Origin: Opitutia bacterium
GTDB taxonomy: Bacteria; Verrucomicrobiota; Verrucomicrobiia; Opitutales; Opitutaceae
DNA length: 64,000 nt
Assembly (NCBI GenBank): GCA_947475065.1
Contig: CANJLB010000007.1
Span: 1-64,000, forward strand
Reading direction: 5' to 3'
In this document: positions 19,201 through 28,025 of the stretch, piece by piece
How positions within the stretch are numbered: position 1 is the stretch's first letter
Layout of the letters: every line of letters starts with the position of its first letter
Made by a program: the position numbers and the translations under genes
The notes under the pieces: generated by a model
Database searches by the model: none
Seen by the model: only the letters and a program-made list of their open reading frames with translations
What the model was told of the DNA's origin: nothing

Positions 19201-22200
19201 GCGCAGGCGTGACGCTCGACTCGACGCGCGCCACCACGCTCGATTCGACTGCCTTGGTCAGCGGCGCCGCCGTTGCGCTGGACAGCGGCCAGATCAGCCT
19301 CCAGCTCACGGATTCCGGCGCATTGCAGCCGACCACCGGCCTCGTGCTGTCCGGCGGCGCGCTGCAAACCTTGCAGGCGTCGGCGTCGGCACTGTCGTTG
19401 CTGAGCTATTCCTCGCTTGACCTTTACGGCACGGGCGAGGTCGGCACTGCGGCCGTCGCCAGCCTGGCGCTGCACGCGGGCGAGCTCCGCGGCTTCAACG
19501 CCGGCGGCGGCACGGTGACGTTCATCGCGCGCGACATCCTCCTCGACAACGCCGCCTCCGCCACCGTGCCGGGCGTGGTCACGCCGGCGGGCGGTGCGCT
19601 CGTGTTCAATGCCGAGATCGTCCGCCTCGGGGCTGGCGCGCTCGCGCTCGATCAGTTCACCGGCGTCGCACTCAACGCCACCGGCGGTGTCCTCGCGCAA
19701 GGCACGGGCGCGCTCGCCGCCCAAGGCGCGCTGACGCTGACGACGCCACTGCTCACCGGCGCGACGGCGGCGAGCCAGTCGCTCACGGCGGGTGGCGCGC
19801 TGACCTTAGCCGCCCCGGCGGGCGGCGCGGCGGCGACGGTCGCGGGCGGGCTGGGTGCGCAGCTCACGTTGACGGGCACGAGCGTCACCGCCAACGCGGA
19901 CATCGTGCTGCCCAGCGGCGCGCTGACGTTGCGCGCGAAAACCGGCGACGTGACCGTCGCCGGCCGGCTCGACCTGGGCGGTACGGCGCAAACATTTTTC
20001 GATCTGACCAAGTTCACCAACGCCGGCACCATCAGCCTCACGGCGGACGCCGGCAACGTGCATGTGACCTCGGCCGGCACGATCGCCGTCGGCACGGCGA
20101 CGGGCGGCGGCAACGCGGGCAGTGTCACGGTGAGCGCGCCGGCCGGCACGCTCACGCTGGCGGGCACGGTGCGCGGCGCGGGCGGGACGGGCGGACAGGC
20201 GGGCGCGTTCGCGCTCGACAGCGGCACACTCTCCGCACTCTCCGCGCTCAACGCCGCGCTCAATGCCGGCGGCCTCACGCAGGCGCGCACGTTGCGCGCG
20301 CGCAACGGCGACGTGACGCTCGACGGGCAGGCGACGGCGCGGATGTTCAGCCTCTCGGCCGACAACGGCTCGATCACGGTGACCGGCGCCGTGGACGCCT
20401 CGGGCGCGACCGGCGGCAGCATCAGCCTCGTGGCGGCGGGCAGTGTGACGCTTGCGTCCGGTGCGCGGCTCACGGTCGCAGGGCAGGATTTCAACGCCGC
20501 CGGCAAGGGCGGTGCTGTCGCGCTCGAGGCGGGCGCGTCGCGCAACGGCGTCGCCAGCACGACGGCGTTCGTGGATGTGCAGGCCGGCTCGGTGATTGAC
20601 CTGTCGGTCGCCGCCAACACCACGGCGAGCGCCGCGCTCGGGCATTTCACGGGCACGCTCCGTCTGCGCGCCCCACAGAACGCCGCTGCCACTGACCTTC
20701 AGGTCAGGCCGGTCGCAGGCAGCGTCTTGGGAGCGTCCAGCATCGTGGCCGAGGGCTATCGGTTGTTCGACCTGACGGCCGCCACCGCCACCATCACGGC
20801 TGCTGTCCAGACCAACGTGCGGAACAACGGCACGACGTTCGGCAACGCCACCGCCACCATTTCCGCCCGCTTGCTCGCGAACAACGCCGCGCTCGCGTCC
20901 GTGCTCCATGTCCGTCCCGGCGCGGAGATCATCAACCGCACCGGCAACCTCGTGCTCGCGACGAGCTGGGATCTCTCGACGTTCCGCTCCGGCCCGGCCA
21001 GCGAGCCGGGCGTGCTGACGCTGCGCGCGGCGGGCAACCTCAGCTTTCTCTTCCGCGCCAGCCTGAGCGACGGGTTCACGGGGGCCACGTTTGCCTCCCC
21101 GCTGCTCGCAGTGGGCGCGCAGTCGTGGGCCTACCGGCTGGTGGCGGGGGCGGATTTCACCGCCGCCGACGTTCACGCCGTCAGGGCGCTCACGGCCCTC
21201 GCCACCGGAACGGGTTCTGTGCTGCTCGGCACCAATGCCACCGCGTTGCCGACCGCAGCCAACAACAACCGCTCGTCCATCATCCCGAATTTTTTCCAGG
21301 TTATTCGCACGGGCACGGGCGACATTGATCTCGCCGCCGGGCGCGACGTGCAACTCCTCAACCCGCTCGCCGCGATCTATACCGCCGGCAGACAGGCTGT
21401 GGCGCTGACGGATTTCGACCTGCCCATCCCTGATTATCAGTTCAGCAATCTTGGCAATGTCCAGACTCTCGCCGACGGGTCGTTCTATCCCGCGCAGTAT
21501 ACCCTCGGCGGCGGCAATGTGGTCATCTCAGCCCAAAACGACATCACGCATTTGGTGCTCAAGTCCGGTGTGCTCGTGGCCGATTCCACCCGCGAGCTGC
21601 CTTCCAACTGGCTCTATCGCCGTGGCTACACGAATCCCTCGACCGGCCAGTTCGACCGATCGAACAGCGCTGGTGAGATCGAATCCACCTCATGGTGGGT
21701 AGACTTCAGCAATTATTTCGAGGGCGTCGGCACACTGGGCGGCGGCAACGTCACTCTCACCGCCGGGCGTGACGTGAGCAATGTGGACGCCGCTGTGGCG
21801 ACCAACGCGCGGATGCCCAAGGGTACGCCCAGCGCCGCGGCCTTGGTCGAGCTGGGTGGCGGCGACCTCACGGTGCATGCGGGTCGAGATCTGGACGGCG
21901 GAGTCTATTATGTCGAACGCGGCCAGGGCACGATCGGCGCCGGTGGCAGCATCCATAGCAATGCCACCCGTGCCGTCCTCACGCAAACCGACCTCGCAGC
22001 CATGCAGCTCGCCAAGCTCGTGCCCGACGCGATCATCTGGCTGCCGACGACGTTTTTTGCCGGCAAGGCCAGTTTCAACGTGATCGCACATGGCGACCTC
22101 CTGCTTGGTCCGGTCGCGAATCCATTCCTCCTGCCACAGGGCATCAACAACAGCTTTTACGAAAAGACCTATTTCTCCACCTACGCGCCAACCGACGCTG

Positions 22201-24362
22201 TCAATGCCGCCTCGCTCATCGGCAGCGTGACGCTCAAGGCTGTCGCAGATGGTGGCGCGGGATCGCTGTTAAACTGGTTTCAAAATGTGCTGCTCTTCAC
22301 CGGCAACTCGAAGGGGTTTTCCAACTCCCAGCCGTGGTTGCGGCTGGCCGAGACGAGGGTGAGCCCTTTTGCCACGGTGGCCGCGCTCATGCCGGCGACG
22401 TTGCGCGCGACGGCCTTCTCGGACGATATCAACCTGGTCGGCAGCCTGACCCTCGCGCCATCGCCGCAAGGCACCGTGGAGCTGGCTGCTGCCGGGGCAG
22501 TCAACGGGATGCAACCAAACGGCCTGACGAGTCCCACGCTTATAGCCTCGGCCACCAATCCCCGTCGGTGGGGTTCGGCCACCATCATCCTTTCCGACGC
22601 CGATCCTGCCCGCGTGCCTGGTGTTGCCACTCCGCTCTCGCTTGCGTTCCCGTCCACCGGCCTCGAAGGGTTTGCCGGCTCGTGGGCCCTCACCCCGGCT
22701 TTGGGCCTGTTCGACAGCATCAACGTGCTCTTCGCCGAGTCCGGCTCGACCCAAGGCGCGCACGCGGTGATCCAGGCCAAGCAGGCACTGCACGCCGCCG
22801 GCCCGCTCCATGCCTCTGATCCGGGGCCGTTGCGTCTTTATGCGGCGAACGGCAGCATCTCCGGCCTCACCCTGTTCGCTGGCAAATCCGCTCAGATCAT
22901 CGCTGCGCACGACCTCACCGACTTCGCGCTTTATCTCCAAAATAACCGGGCCGACGACCTCACCCGCGTCATCGCCGGGCGCGACCTCGTGGCCTTCAAT
23001 CCCAGCTCTCCGCTGCGGCTTGCGGCGCAAACTGCCGGCAATGCGCTGATCAACGGGGGTGGGGGCACCCCCGGCCCCGGCACGGGCAATCCCACGGCAG
23101 GCGACATCCAGCTCGGCGGCCCCGGCGCGATCGAGGTGCTGGCCGGGCGCAACTTCGACCTCGGGGTCGGGGCCGGTGCACCTGATGGCACTGCCGCCGG
23201 CCTCACGACCATTGGCAACACGCGCAACCCCAACCTGCCTTTTGACGGTGCGACCGTCATCGCCGGCGCTGGGCTTGGCGGCACGGCTGCGCCTGACTTC
23301 ACCGGTTTCAACGCAAAGTTCCTCAATCCTGCCACCGCCGGCACGCAGGCGGCGCGCTACCTGCCGGTGCTTCGCACGGCGCTCGGCCTCGCGGCGGACA
23401 CGGACAACCCGGCGGTGTTTGCCGTGTTCGCCGCGCTGCCGGACGATCGGCGGGCCGCGCTCGCGCTGGACATTTTCTACCTCGTGCTGCGCGACGCGGG
23501 CCGCGAGCACAACGATCCCGACAGCCCCGGCTTCAAGTTCCAGTCCGGCCTCGACGCCATCGCCGCGCTTTTCCCCGGCCCGCGCTCCGGCGACATTTCG
23601 CTTACCTCACGCGCGATCAAGACCACCAGCGGCGGGGACATCAGTCTTTACGCACCCGGCGGGCAGCTCACCGTGGGCTTCGACATTGCCGGCCAGTCCG
23701 CCGATCAGGGCATCCTCACGGAGCACGGCGGTGACATCTCGATTTTCACCGCCAACGGCGTCAACGTTGGCACTTCGCGCATCTTCACCTTGCGCGGTGG
23801 CAACGAGATCATCTGGGCCTCGACGGGCAACATCGCCGCCGGCGCGTCGTCCAAGACCGTCCAGTCAGCGCCGCCCACGCGGGTGCTCATTGATCCGTCG
23901 AGCGGCGACGTGAAGACCGACCTCGCCGGCCTCGCCACGGGCGGCGGCATCGGTGTGCTCGCCACCGTGGCCGGCGTGCCGCCCGGCGATGTGGACCTGA
24001 TCGCGCCGACCGGGACAATTGACGCCGGCGACGCCGGCATCCGCTCTTCGGGCCGCCTCAATGTTGCCGCTGTGCAGGTGCTCAACGCCTCCAACATCCA
24101 GTCCGGCGGCGCGAGCACCGGCGTGCCGCTCCCCCCGGCCGCGCCCAGCCTCGGCGGCCTCGCGGCCACGACACAGGCCGCGAATCCAAACCCGGCTGGC
24201 GCGGGCAACGATGCGGCCCGGACACAGGCTCAGGCGCAGGCCCGCCTCGACACGCTGCCCTCGCTTATCACCGTCGAGGTCCTCGGTTACGGCGGTGGCG
24301 ATGGCACAAGCGGCAACGGTGACAGCGACGAGAAGAAGGACCCCGCCCCGCCCAACGGCTGA
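13230..24362 (+). CDS. Giant filamentous-haemagglutinin-type TpsA exoprotein
   Basis: A 3710-residue secreted protein. Residues about 18-40 form the signal helix. A helical stretch with repeated QAMQAVQAMQ follows, then the TPS secretion domain (about 120-280) with AILNWETFNVGKNTTLAF near 160 and VYVLNRNGIIFG near 220, an equivalent of the NPNGI motif of FhaB-type proteins. The bulk is a beta-helix of G/A/T/V-rich repeats (many copies like AGGTLTL, VTVSAPAG). Around 2650-3350 lies a region with AGRDVQLLNPLAAIYTAGR and AGRDLDGGVYYVERGQG resembling the DUF3739 part of haemagglutinin-family proteins. The C terminus has PSLITVEVLGYGGG and an acidic/Pro tail. It is coupled to the upstream gene and paired with TpsB at 6011. 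Likely an adhesin or cell-surface fibre; target unknown. Confidence 0.93.
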   Translation: MNRRKQPRPDASRGFVSPRVAALATLVIVAAAVTLRGAGDLLRGGSPANSPATVLTPAGTTTAATTQMRALAQDRLARTTQAMQAVQAMQATARAIAAAGPNNLGSDPRHPGQALPNVPNGLAPGGLAVLPGGVWSGAALPAQTATAGQTTVTITQSAAQAILNWETFNVGKNTTLAFDQSAGGTDAGQWIAFNRINDPSGVPSQILGSIQALGQVYVLNRNGIIFGGTSQVNTHALVVSALPINDNLVTLGLLNNADQQFLFSSLPVAAGGGTPAFNPPAGPTGDVTVQPGARLSAPTNADHVGGRVALFGANVTNGGTIATPDGQTMLAAGLQVGLAAHVSGDPSLRGLDVFVGAVTDASAPAQTAGAVSNTGLIDAPRASVVLAGKDVAQLGAIESSTSVAFNGRVDLLASYNAVSSGGVQGVAAFFPRNTGTLTLGPGSVTRILPELTSADRVTGTQLALPSQLNLQGLAIHLAGDAAILAPGASVALNAGNWSLTGNPAIVSQFVFTGGQIYLDAGALIDVAGTQDVAASVAENIVEVQLRGAELADSPLQRDGALRGLTIQIDVRQTGTFNGQAWVGTPLANTAGYVALISRTVGQLTIAGGAVALTAGESVVMQPGATVDVSGGWINYAGATVETTKVLSDGHIFDISQATPDRVYSGIYTVTASAGVDPKWGVALASTRALTADSAGFEPGYLQGGNAGSLAVTAPAIALDGGLSGLTVTGPRQRAAPPTPGVLALSFQGQSFSGASTFIAVSPSPPELLVGSGGSQLAADAFALDGLGRPLPLRAERRTAFVLDPALMNAAGFGRLSLDNREGNITLPAAVTLTSPTGGMLTLDAANLVLDGRVIMPGGSLRLTTYDFSPFTALAVGAPAPAPDFTRGKFTLGATAVLSVAGLLVDDRAGSPLAERLPLATAGGSIGIGSHVASLAPGSVMDVSGGVTVGATGKFSYGNGGVITVNAGQDPGISAILGGRLTLGAELRGYSGAKGGTLTLLAPLVQVGGTATEPGTLLLAADFFSQGGFSSFTLRGLGAATGSAEQFLPAVVIAPGTTLAPVVQSWLATTADGSVTLTPTLQPAGVRTPVSLAFNAVGVVDGGLLVVRGDLTMGAGAVIQTDPRGGVSFTGDTVTVRGTVIAPGGVITVVGGKNSSAIFLSSQSEAVPTVVLGADSALSAAGTTVLTPDSRGYRTGSVLAGGTINVTGNIVAEAGARLDVSGAADTLDLLPAFGAGGAGDALDSAVSRSAFVPTRVESNGGTLTLAGAQELFIDATLRGAAGGPTAVGGSLVVTSGRFFVTGTTPTPLDVTLVVAQSGPVRPAGAAAVGVIVTDANGDALPQVGHFAADSLGGSGFDSLTLKGTVQFSGPVSIMVPGSLRVADGGVLFADTAVSLNAPFVALGTAFRAPLTLAEQLQPNAFTVGGQAFYFPPTFGVGVLTVTSGHIDVGNLSLQNIGTANFIADGGDIRGDGTLDVAGDIRLRAGQIYPPTAVSFTIAASDYVLSGVTHPGSVTVAASGTRSLPLSAGGTLNLRGSVITQGGVLRAPLGAINLGGGGAGTAGLISNQPFATTQQLTLAPGSETSVTAVDPVTGRALTIPFGTNLNGTAWMDPAGTDITVGGVPGKSVNLSAVNLAVADDAQIDLRGGGDLYAYRFVAGTGGSTDILSSASAFAVLPGYEADYAPFDPGYANATLAAGDSVFLNASTGLAAGFYTLLPARYALLPGAFLVTPQSGAPAVTTPRPDGASLVAGYRFNGLNTAREGTPLFTTFEVAPSSVVRARAQYDSFSGNTFLRASALANDAAVPRLPVDSGQLVLAASAALTVQGAVAAAAPAGGRGGLVDISSPVDILIAAPGAGGPSGMLVLDAAKLSAFGAESLLIGGVRSSGTGGTTVAVKTNNLTVDNAGSPLSGPEIILAASRNLTLAAGSELTQTGTLAGAADALLLGGATVAGSGNGALVRVTADTSAQISRAGVSTAAGPVLTVGAGAKISGAGVTLDSTRATTLDSTALVSGAAVALDSGQISLQLTDSGALQPTTGLVLSGGALQTLQASASALSLLSYSSLDLYGTGEVGTAAVASLALHAGELRGFNAGGGTVTFIARDILLDNAASATVPGVVTPAGGALVFNAEIVRLGAGALALDQFTGVALNATGGVLAQGTGALAAQGALTLTTPLLTGATAASQSLTAGGALTLAAPAGGAAATVAGGLGAQLTLTGTSVTANADIVLPSGALTLRAKTGDVTVAGRLDLGGTAQTFFDLTKFTNAGTISLTADAGNVHVTSAGTIAVGTATGGGNAGSVTVSAPAGTLTLAGTVRGAGGTGGQAGAFALDSGTLSALSALNAALNAGGLTQARTLRARNGDVTLDGQATARMFSLSADNGSITVTGAVDASGATGGSISLVAAGSVTLASGARLTVAGQDFNAAGKGGAVALEAGASRNGVASTTAFVDVQAGSVIDLSVAANTTASAALGHFTGTLRLRAPQNAAATDLQVRPVAGSVLGASSIVAEGYRLFDLTAATATITAAVQTNVRNNGTTFGNATATISARLLANNAALASVLHVRPGAEIINRTGNLVLATSWDLSTFRSGPASEPGVLTLRAAGNLSFLFRASLSDGFTGATFASPLLAVGAQSWAYRLVAGADFTAADVHAVRALTALATGTGSVLLGTNATALPTAANNNRSSIIPNFFQVIRTGTGDIDLAAGRDVQLLNPLAAIYTAGRQAVALTDFDLPIPDYQFSNLGNVQTLADGSFYPAQYTLGGGNVVISAQNDITHLVLKSGVLVADSTRELPSNWLYRRGYTNPSTGQFDRSNSAGEIESTSWWVDFSNYFEGVGTLGGGNVTLTAGRDVSNVDAAVATNARMPKGTPSAAALVELGGGDLTVHAGRDLDGGVYYVERGQGTIGAGGSIHSNATRAVLTQTDLAAMQLAKLVPDAIIWLPTTFFAGKASFNVIAHGDLLLGPVANPFLLPQGINNSFYEKTYFSTYAPTDAVNAASLIGSVTLKAVADGGAGSLLNWFQNVLLFTGNSKGFSNSQPWLRLAETRVSPFATVAALMPATLRATAFSDDINLVGSLTLAPSPQGTVELAAAGAVNGMQPNGLTSPTLIASATNPRRWGSATIILSDADPARVPGVATPLSLAFPSTGLEGFAGSWALTPALGLFDSINVLFAESGSTQGAHAVIQAKQALHAAGPLHASDPGPLRLYAANGSISGLTLFAGKSAQIIAAHDLTDFALYLQNNRADDLTRVIAGRDLVAFNPSSPLRLAAQTAGNALINGGGGTPGPGTGNPTAGDIQLGGPGAIEVLAGRNFDLGVGAGAPDGTAAGLTTIGNTRNPNLPFDGATVIAGAGLGGTAAPDFTGFNAKFLNPATAGTQAARYLPVLRTALGLAADTDNPAVFAVFAALPDDRRAALALDIFYLVLRDAGREHNDPDSPGFKFQSGLDAIAALFPGPRSGDISLTSRAIKTTSGGDISLYAPGGQLTVGFDIAGQSADQGILTEHGGDISIFTANGVNVGTSRIFTLRGGNEIIWASTGNIAAGASSKTVQSAPPTRVLIDPSSGDVKTDLAGLATGGGIGVLATVAGVPPGDVDLIAPTGTIDAGDAGIRSSGRLNVAAVQVLNASNIQSGGASTGVPLPPAAPSLGGLAATTQAANPNPAGAGNDAARTQAQAQARLDTLPSLITVEVLGYGGGDGTSGNGDSDEKKDPAPPNG

Positions 24363-24396
24363 GCCACGCACACAGCTTGCATCCCCTCATTCCACC

Positions 24397-25173
24397 GTGA
24401 AAATCCGTTCCACGCTTCTGCTGCTCGCTCTGCTCGCGCCGGCCGCTATCCTGCGCGCCGAGTCGGGCGGGGCCTTGGAGTTCACCGGCTTGCTTGTGGA
24501 CGGCAGCCGCACGCGCGTCGGCCTGATTGACCTAGGCAGCGGCACCGCCGGCTGGGTGCGCATCGGCGGAAATTTTCTTGGTTACACCGTCGCTTCCTAC
24601 GATCCCGCCAAGCAGACTGTCACGCTCACGCGGGAGGGCTGGCCCGCGCTCGCTATCAGGCTGAAGGACGCCGTTATCCTGTTGGCGCCGCCTACCCCGC
24701 CGTGGGTCCAGCCGAGCAACGAGCAGCGCGCCGCCGTGGCCGACAACCTTCGCCGCCTCGCGGCGGCGGCTGCGCAGTTTTACGCCACCACCGGCGTGGA
24801 CACGGCGACGTTGGACGATCTCGTTGGCCCCGGCAAGCCGCTGGAACAGCTCACCCCGGCGACGGGTGAGAGCTACGCCGGCCTCGTGCTGTCACGCGAC
24901 ACACCCACGCTTAGCGTCACCACCTCCGACGGCACCAGCATCTCCTCGGACGGCACGAGCATCGCAGCCGACGGTTCGCGTATTACGCCAGACGGCGGCC
25001 GCATCACGACCGACGGCACCCGCTACGCACCCGACGGCTCGCTGGTGCTGAATGATCCGGCCAATGACAGCTTGGAAGGCCCGTTCATCCCGCCCAACGC
25101 TACGCCCCGGTTCGCGGCGGCGCTTCTGGCCGTCGGCTGGAAATACGAACCAGCCGCGCCGGTAGGACCATGA
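24397..25173 (+). CDS. Secreted protein with heptad DG repeats
   Basis: A 258-residue protein starting at GTG 24397, where a good signal peptide begins (KIRSTLLLLALLAPAAILRA); the open frame runs further upstream inside TpsA, but that part is a shadow. Residues 105-175 (NLRRLAAAAAQFYATTGV, DLVGP, GESYAGLVL) resemble segments of pseudopilin-like secreted proteins. Residues 177-215 hold six near-copies of a seven-residue unit around (S/T/P)DG(T/S)x(I/Y). It lies 34 bases after the TpsA gene and is the last plus-strand gene of the locus, 12 bases before a convergent kinase gene. Function unknown; a surface or periplasmic accessory protein is likely. Confidence 0.7.
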   Translation: MKIRSTLLLLALLAPAAILRAESGGALEFTGLLVDGSRTRVGLIDLGSGTAGWVRIGGNFLGYTVASYDPAKQTVTLTREGWPALAIRLKDAVILLAPPTPPWVQPSNEQRAAVADNLRRLAAAAAQFYATTGVDTATLDDLVGPGKPLEQLTPATGESYAGLVLSRDTPTLSVTTSDGTSISSDGTSIAADGSRITPDGGRITTDGTRYAPDGSLVLNDPANDSLEGPFIPPNATPRFAAALLAVGWKYEPAAPVGP

Positions 25174-25185
25174 CCGTGGCGCGGC

Positions 25186-27315
25186 TCATGTGTCGGCTCC
25201 GCCGAGGTTCCCTGCAAGGTAGGGCCGGCAGACGGTGTTGAGCTGGGACACCGTAAAGGGCTTGGCCAGCACCGGCACGCCCCAGCTGGCGATTTCGTTT
25301 TCCAGCAGTTTGCCGCCGGCATGCCCGGTCACGAACACGAACCGCCGTGCGAGGTCGGGTCGCAGCTCTTTCACCCGCAGAAACAGCTCCGTGCCGTTCA
25401 TCACCGGCATCCGGATATCGGAGAGCACGAGGTCGTAGTCCGCCGCCGCGAGGGCGGCGAGGCCTTCCGCGCCGTTGTGCGCAAGTGTCACGCGGCAGTC
25501 GAGCTGCTGGCGGAACAGCTCCTGCAGCAGGCTGCGGACGATTTCCTCGTCCTCCACGATCAGCACTTGCGGGCGGCGGCCTGGTTTCCGGCCGGCACCG
25601 GACTGGGCGGCTGGCGGCTCGACGGGTGCGGTAGGGGCATTCGCCTGCGCCGCCGGCTCCCGCGTGGCGGACGGGAAGCTGACGGTGAAACGCGCGCCGC
25701 CTGCGGGCGCGTTTTCGGCGGTGATGTCACCCTCGTGCAGGCGCGCGATGCTCTGGCAGATCGAGAGGCCGAGCCCGGTGCCCTTGTCCGGCCCCTTGGT
25801 GGTGAAGAACGGGTCGAAAATGCGGCCGATGTGCTCGGCCGGGATGCCAGGCCCGTTGTCAATGACGACGAGCAGGCTACGCCCGTCGTCCAGGGCGGCG
25901 CCGACCTTGATGCACGCCTCCGGCCGGCCGGCCAGTGCCTGTAGCGCGTTGAGCACGAGGTTGATCACGACCTGCTTGAGCTGTGCGGTGTCGGCACGTA
26001 CGGGCACCGGCCAGAGCGGCAGCACCGTGCGCACCTCACAGCGCGCCTCGCGCAGCTGGAAACGCAGCATGACCAGCGACTCGTCAACGACGGCGCGCAA
26101 GTCGGCCAGGTGAAACTGGCCGCGCGCGGGCTTGGAAAGCTGGAGGAGCTGGCGGATGATGCCGGCGGCCTCGAGCGTGCTCTGGCGGATATAGCTGGCG
26201 GCGTTGGAGTCACCCTGAGATTTGAGGAGGTCGGCGAACCCGAGCACCGGGGTGAGCTTGTTGTTCAGCTCGTGGGCGATGCCGCCGACGAGCGTGTCGA
26301 GCAGGTTTTGCTTTTCTTGCCGCAGCACCACCTGCTCCATCGCACGCTGTCCGGTCACGTCGTCGAGGCAGGCGCAGACCTGGCCGGTCTCGGGAATCCA
26401 GCCGGTGGTGATGCGAAAATGCCGCCGCATGCCGCCGGGCAGCTCGAGAGTGAACTCCTGCCGCACGGCCTCAGCCCTCGTCTCGCCGTGGACGTGGGCG
26501 GAGAGCAGCCGTCGGAAGGCCTCCCGGTCCGGCCCGCCCACGCGAGTGACCAGTGCGGCGGCGGCCAGTTCGGTCTCGCCGAGGTTGAGCAGCTCGGTCA
26601 GCCGGCGGTTGTGGGTCTGGATGTTGCCCTCGGGATCGAGCAGCGCGACGCCGAGGGTGTTGCTCTCAAAGAGCCCTTGGTAGAGGCCACGCGACTGGCG
26701 CAGCGCGTGGTTGGTGCGGAACAGCTCCAGATTTTGTGTATGTAGCTCGTGGTGCTGGCGCTGGAGCCGCTCCATCTGGGTCGCCATCAGCCGCGACTGC
26801 AGCTTCACCAGCGCCTCGATGCTGACGAGGCCGACCAGCGCGTGACTATCGTCCACCAGCACGACGTCCTCGTAAAAATCGTCCCCCTTGCGGGCAAAGG
26901 CACGGCGCAGCAGCTCGTGCGGTGGGATCGCTTCCGGCACGATGACCGGGTTTTCCACCAGCGCGGTGAGAACGGTGCTGCCGCTGTAAAGTGCGAAGCC
27001 GAAGCGCGAACCCATGATGAATCCCACCTGGCTGCGGGCGCACAGCCCGATGACACGGTTTTTGCGGACCACGGCGCAAAACTCCACCTTAATGTCCCGG
27101 AACCGCCGGTGAACTTCCTCCAGTGTGGCGAGATGCTCCACATGGTGCCGGTGGTGGATTAGCGCCGCGAGCCCGGACTCGCCCGCCGCTTCCGGCGGCG
27201 GGAGGTAGAGCACCGAAATTGTCCCGCTGGCTTTGGCGGCGGGCGCGCTCGGGGACGAATCCGGGATAAGCTCGGCAGACGCAGGCAGGGGCGCAGCGGC
27301 GGATGACATGCCCAA
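25186..27315 (-). CDS. Hybrid histidine kinase: CBS pair, PAS, kinase, receiver
   Basis: A 709-residue soluble protein with no membrane helix. Domains in order: a CBS-like pair (about 45-185; [20 protein letters not shown]), a linker helix, a PAS domain (about 205-330; [18 protein letters not shown]), HisKA with the phospho-acceptor His in [13 protein letters not shown] (about 350), HATPase with [13 protein letters not shown] (N box), [10 protein letters not shown] (G1), [19 protein letters not shown] (F/G2), and a C-terminal receiver with Asp in [11 protein letters not shown] and Lys in VLAKPF. The CBS pair suggests sensing of adenylates or a similar ligand. It is convergent with the secretion locus and lies 25 bases downstream of the gene at 27341-27868. 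The output partner is unknown; the terminal receiver suggests a phosphorelay. Confidence 0.9.
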   Translation of the reverse strand: MGMSSAAAPLPASAELIPDSSPSAPAAKASGTISVLYLPPPEAAGESGLAALIHHRHHVEHLATLEEVHRRFRDIKVEFCAVVRKNRVIGLCARSQVGFIMGSRFGFALYSGSTVLTALVENPVIVPEAIPPHELLRRAFARKGDDFYEDVVLVDDSHALVGLVSIEALVKLQSRLMATQMERLQRQHHELHTQNLELFRTNHALRQSRGLYQGLFESNTLGVALLDPEGNIQTHNRRLTELLNLGETELAAAALVTRVGGPDREAFRRLLSAHVHGETRAEAVRQEFTLELPGGMRRHFRITTGWIPETGQVCACLDDVTGQRAMEQVVLRQEKQNLLDTLVGGIAHELNNKLTPVLGFADLLKSQGDSNAASYIRQSTLEAAGIIRQLLQLSKPARGQFHLADLRAVVDESLVMLRFQLREARCEVRTVLPLWPVPVRADTAQLKQVVINLVLNALQALAGRPEACIKVGAALDDGRSLLVVIDNGPGIPAEHIGRIFDPFFTTKGPDKGTGLGLSICQSIARLHEGDITAENAPAGGARFTVSFPSATREPAAQANAPTAPVEPPAAQSGAGRKPGRRPQVLIVEDEEIVRSLLQELFRQQLDCRVTLAHNGAEGLAALAAADYDLVLSDIRMPVMNGTELFLRVKELRPDLARRFVFVTGHAGGKLLENEIASWGVPVLAKPFTVSQLNTVCRPYLAGNLGGADT

Positions 27316-27340
27316 TCAAACGGCTGCCGCCGCCCGCCGG

Positions 27341-27868
27341 TCAAACCGGCCAGGTTACGTGTGCGTGAAATCCCCCGCAGGGCTTCGCGCAGTCGCCGGC
27401 CTGCAACCGCCATGCGATGCCGGGTTCACCGGGCACCCTGCGCCGCGTGAAGGTCGCATCACCCGGCGGCTGGTCCGAGACTGCGGGAGTTGGCCGGGCC
27501 AAGGGCGGGGCCGATCCGGCGGCGGGCGGGCGGCTGTGGGGCGCGGCGGGTAGCGTGGCGCGGATGAGCGCGTGCAACCGGCCGGCGGATACGCGCAGCC
27601 GCAACATGCGTCGCAGCGCGCCGTGGTTGGCGGGATGGAACCGATACTCCATCGCGTCGAGGTTGAAGTCCTCGATCACGCGCAGGCGGCCCGCCGCCTG
27701 TACGAGATCGAGGTCGGCCGCAAAATAGTCGCTGTCGAAAAGCCGAAGCCATGAGACCACGAGGCGGGTATGCGGGTAGAGCGCGCAGCGAAAAACTGCG
27801 GGGACATAGGCCTCCGGGGCGAGGCCGTGACGGGCGCAATACAGTTCGGCAAACGTGGCGCGGCTCAT
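27341..27868 (-). CDS. Unknown protein upstream of hybrid kinase
   Basis: About 175 residues from ATG 27868 (MSRATFAELYCARHGL). The N-terminal 110 residues look ordered (YVPAVFRCALYPHTRLVV, FDSDYFAADLDLVQAAGRL, DFNLDAMEYRFHP); the rest is Pro/Arg/Ala-rich and probably disordered. No signal peptide or known motif is recognised. It is followed after 25 bases by the kinase gene on the same strand, so the two may be cotranscribed and functionally linked. Confidence 0.6.
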   Translation of the reverse strand: MSRATFAELYCARHGLAPEAYVPAVFRCALYPHTRLVVSWLRLFDSDYFAADLDLVQAAGRLRVIEDFNLDAMEYRFHPANHGALRRMLRLRVSAGRLHALIRATLPAAPHSRPPAAGSAPPLARPTPAVSDQPPGDATFTRRRVPGEPGIAWRLQAGDCAKPCGGFHAHVTWPV

Positions 27869-28025
27869 GGGGGCTATGGTGCGGGGCCGGGGGCCGTCCA
27901 AGGCGATCTCTTTGTGCGTGCGGTGTCCGCTTGGGCGCAGATTTTACCTGGGCGACACCGGGCTGACGTCATTCCGTCACAAGATGGCGGGCCGGTGCGA
28001 TCCGGCCCGGGGACCTGTTCACAAC

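Noticed and set aside
16794-23510. Many long minus-strand frames across the TpsA gene
   Set aside because: They are antisense to a continuous 3710-codon frame with signal, TPS domain and repeats; their Arg/Ala-rich sequences show no motifs.
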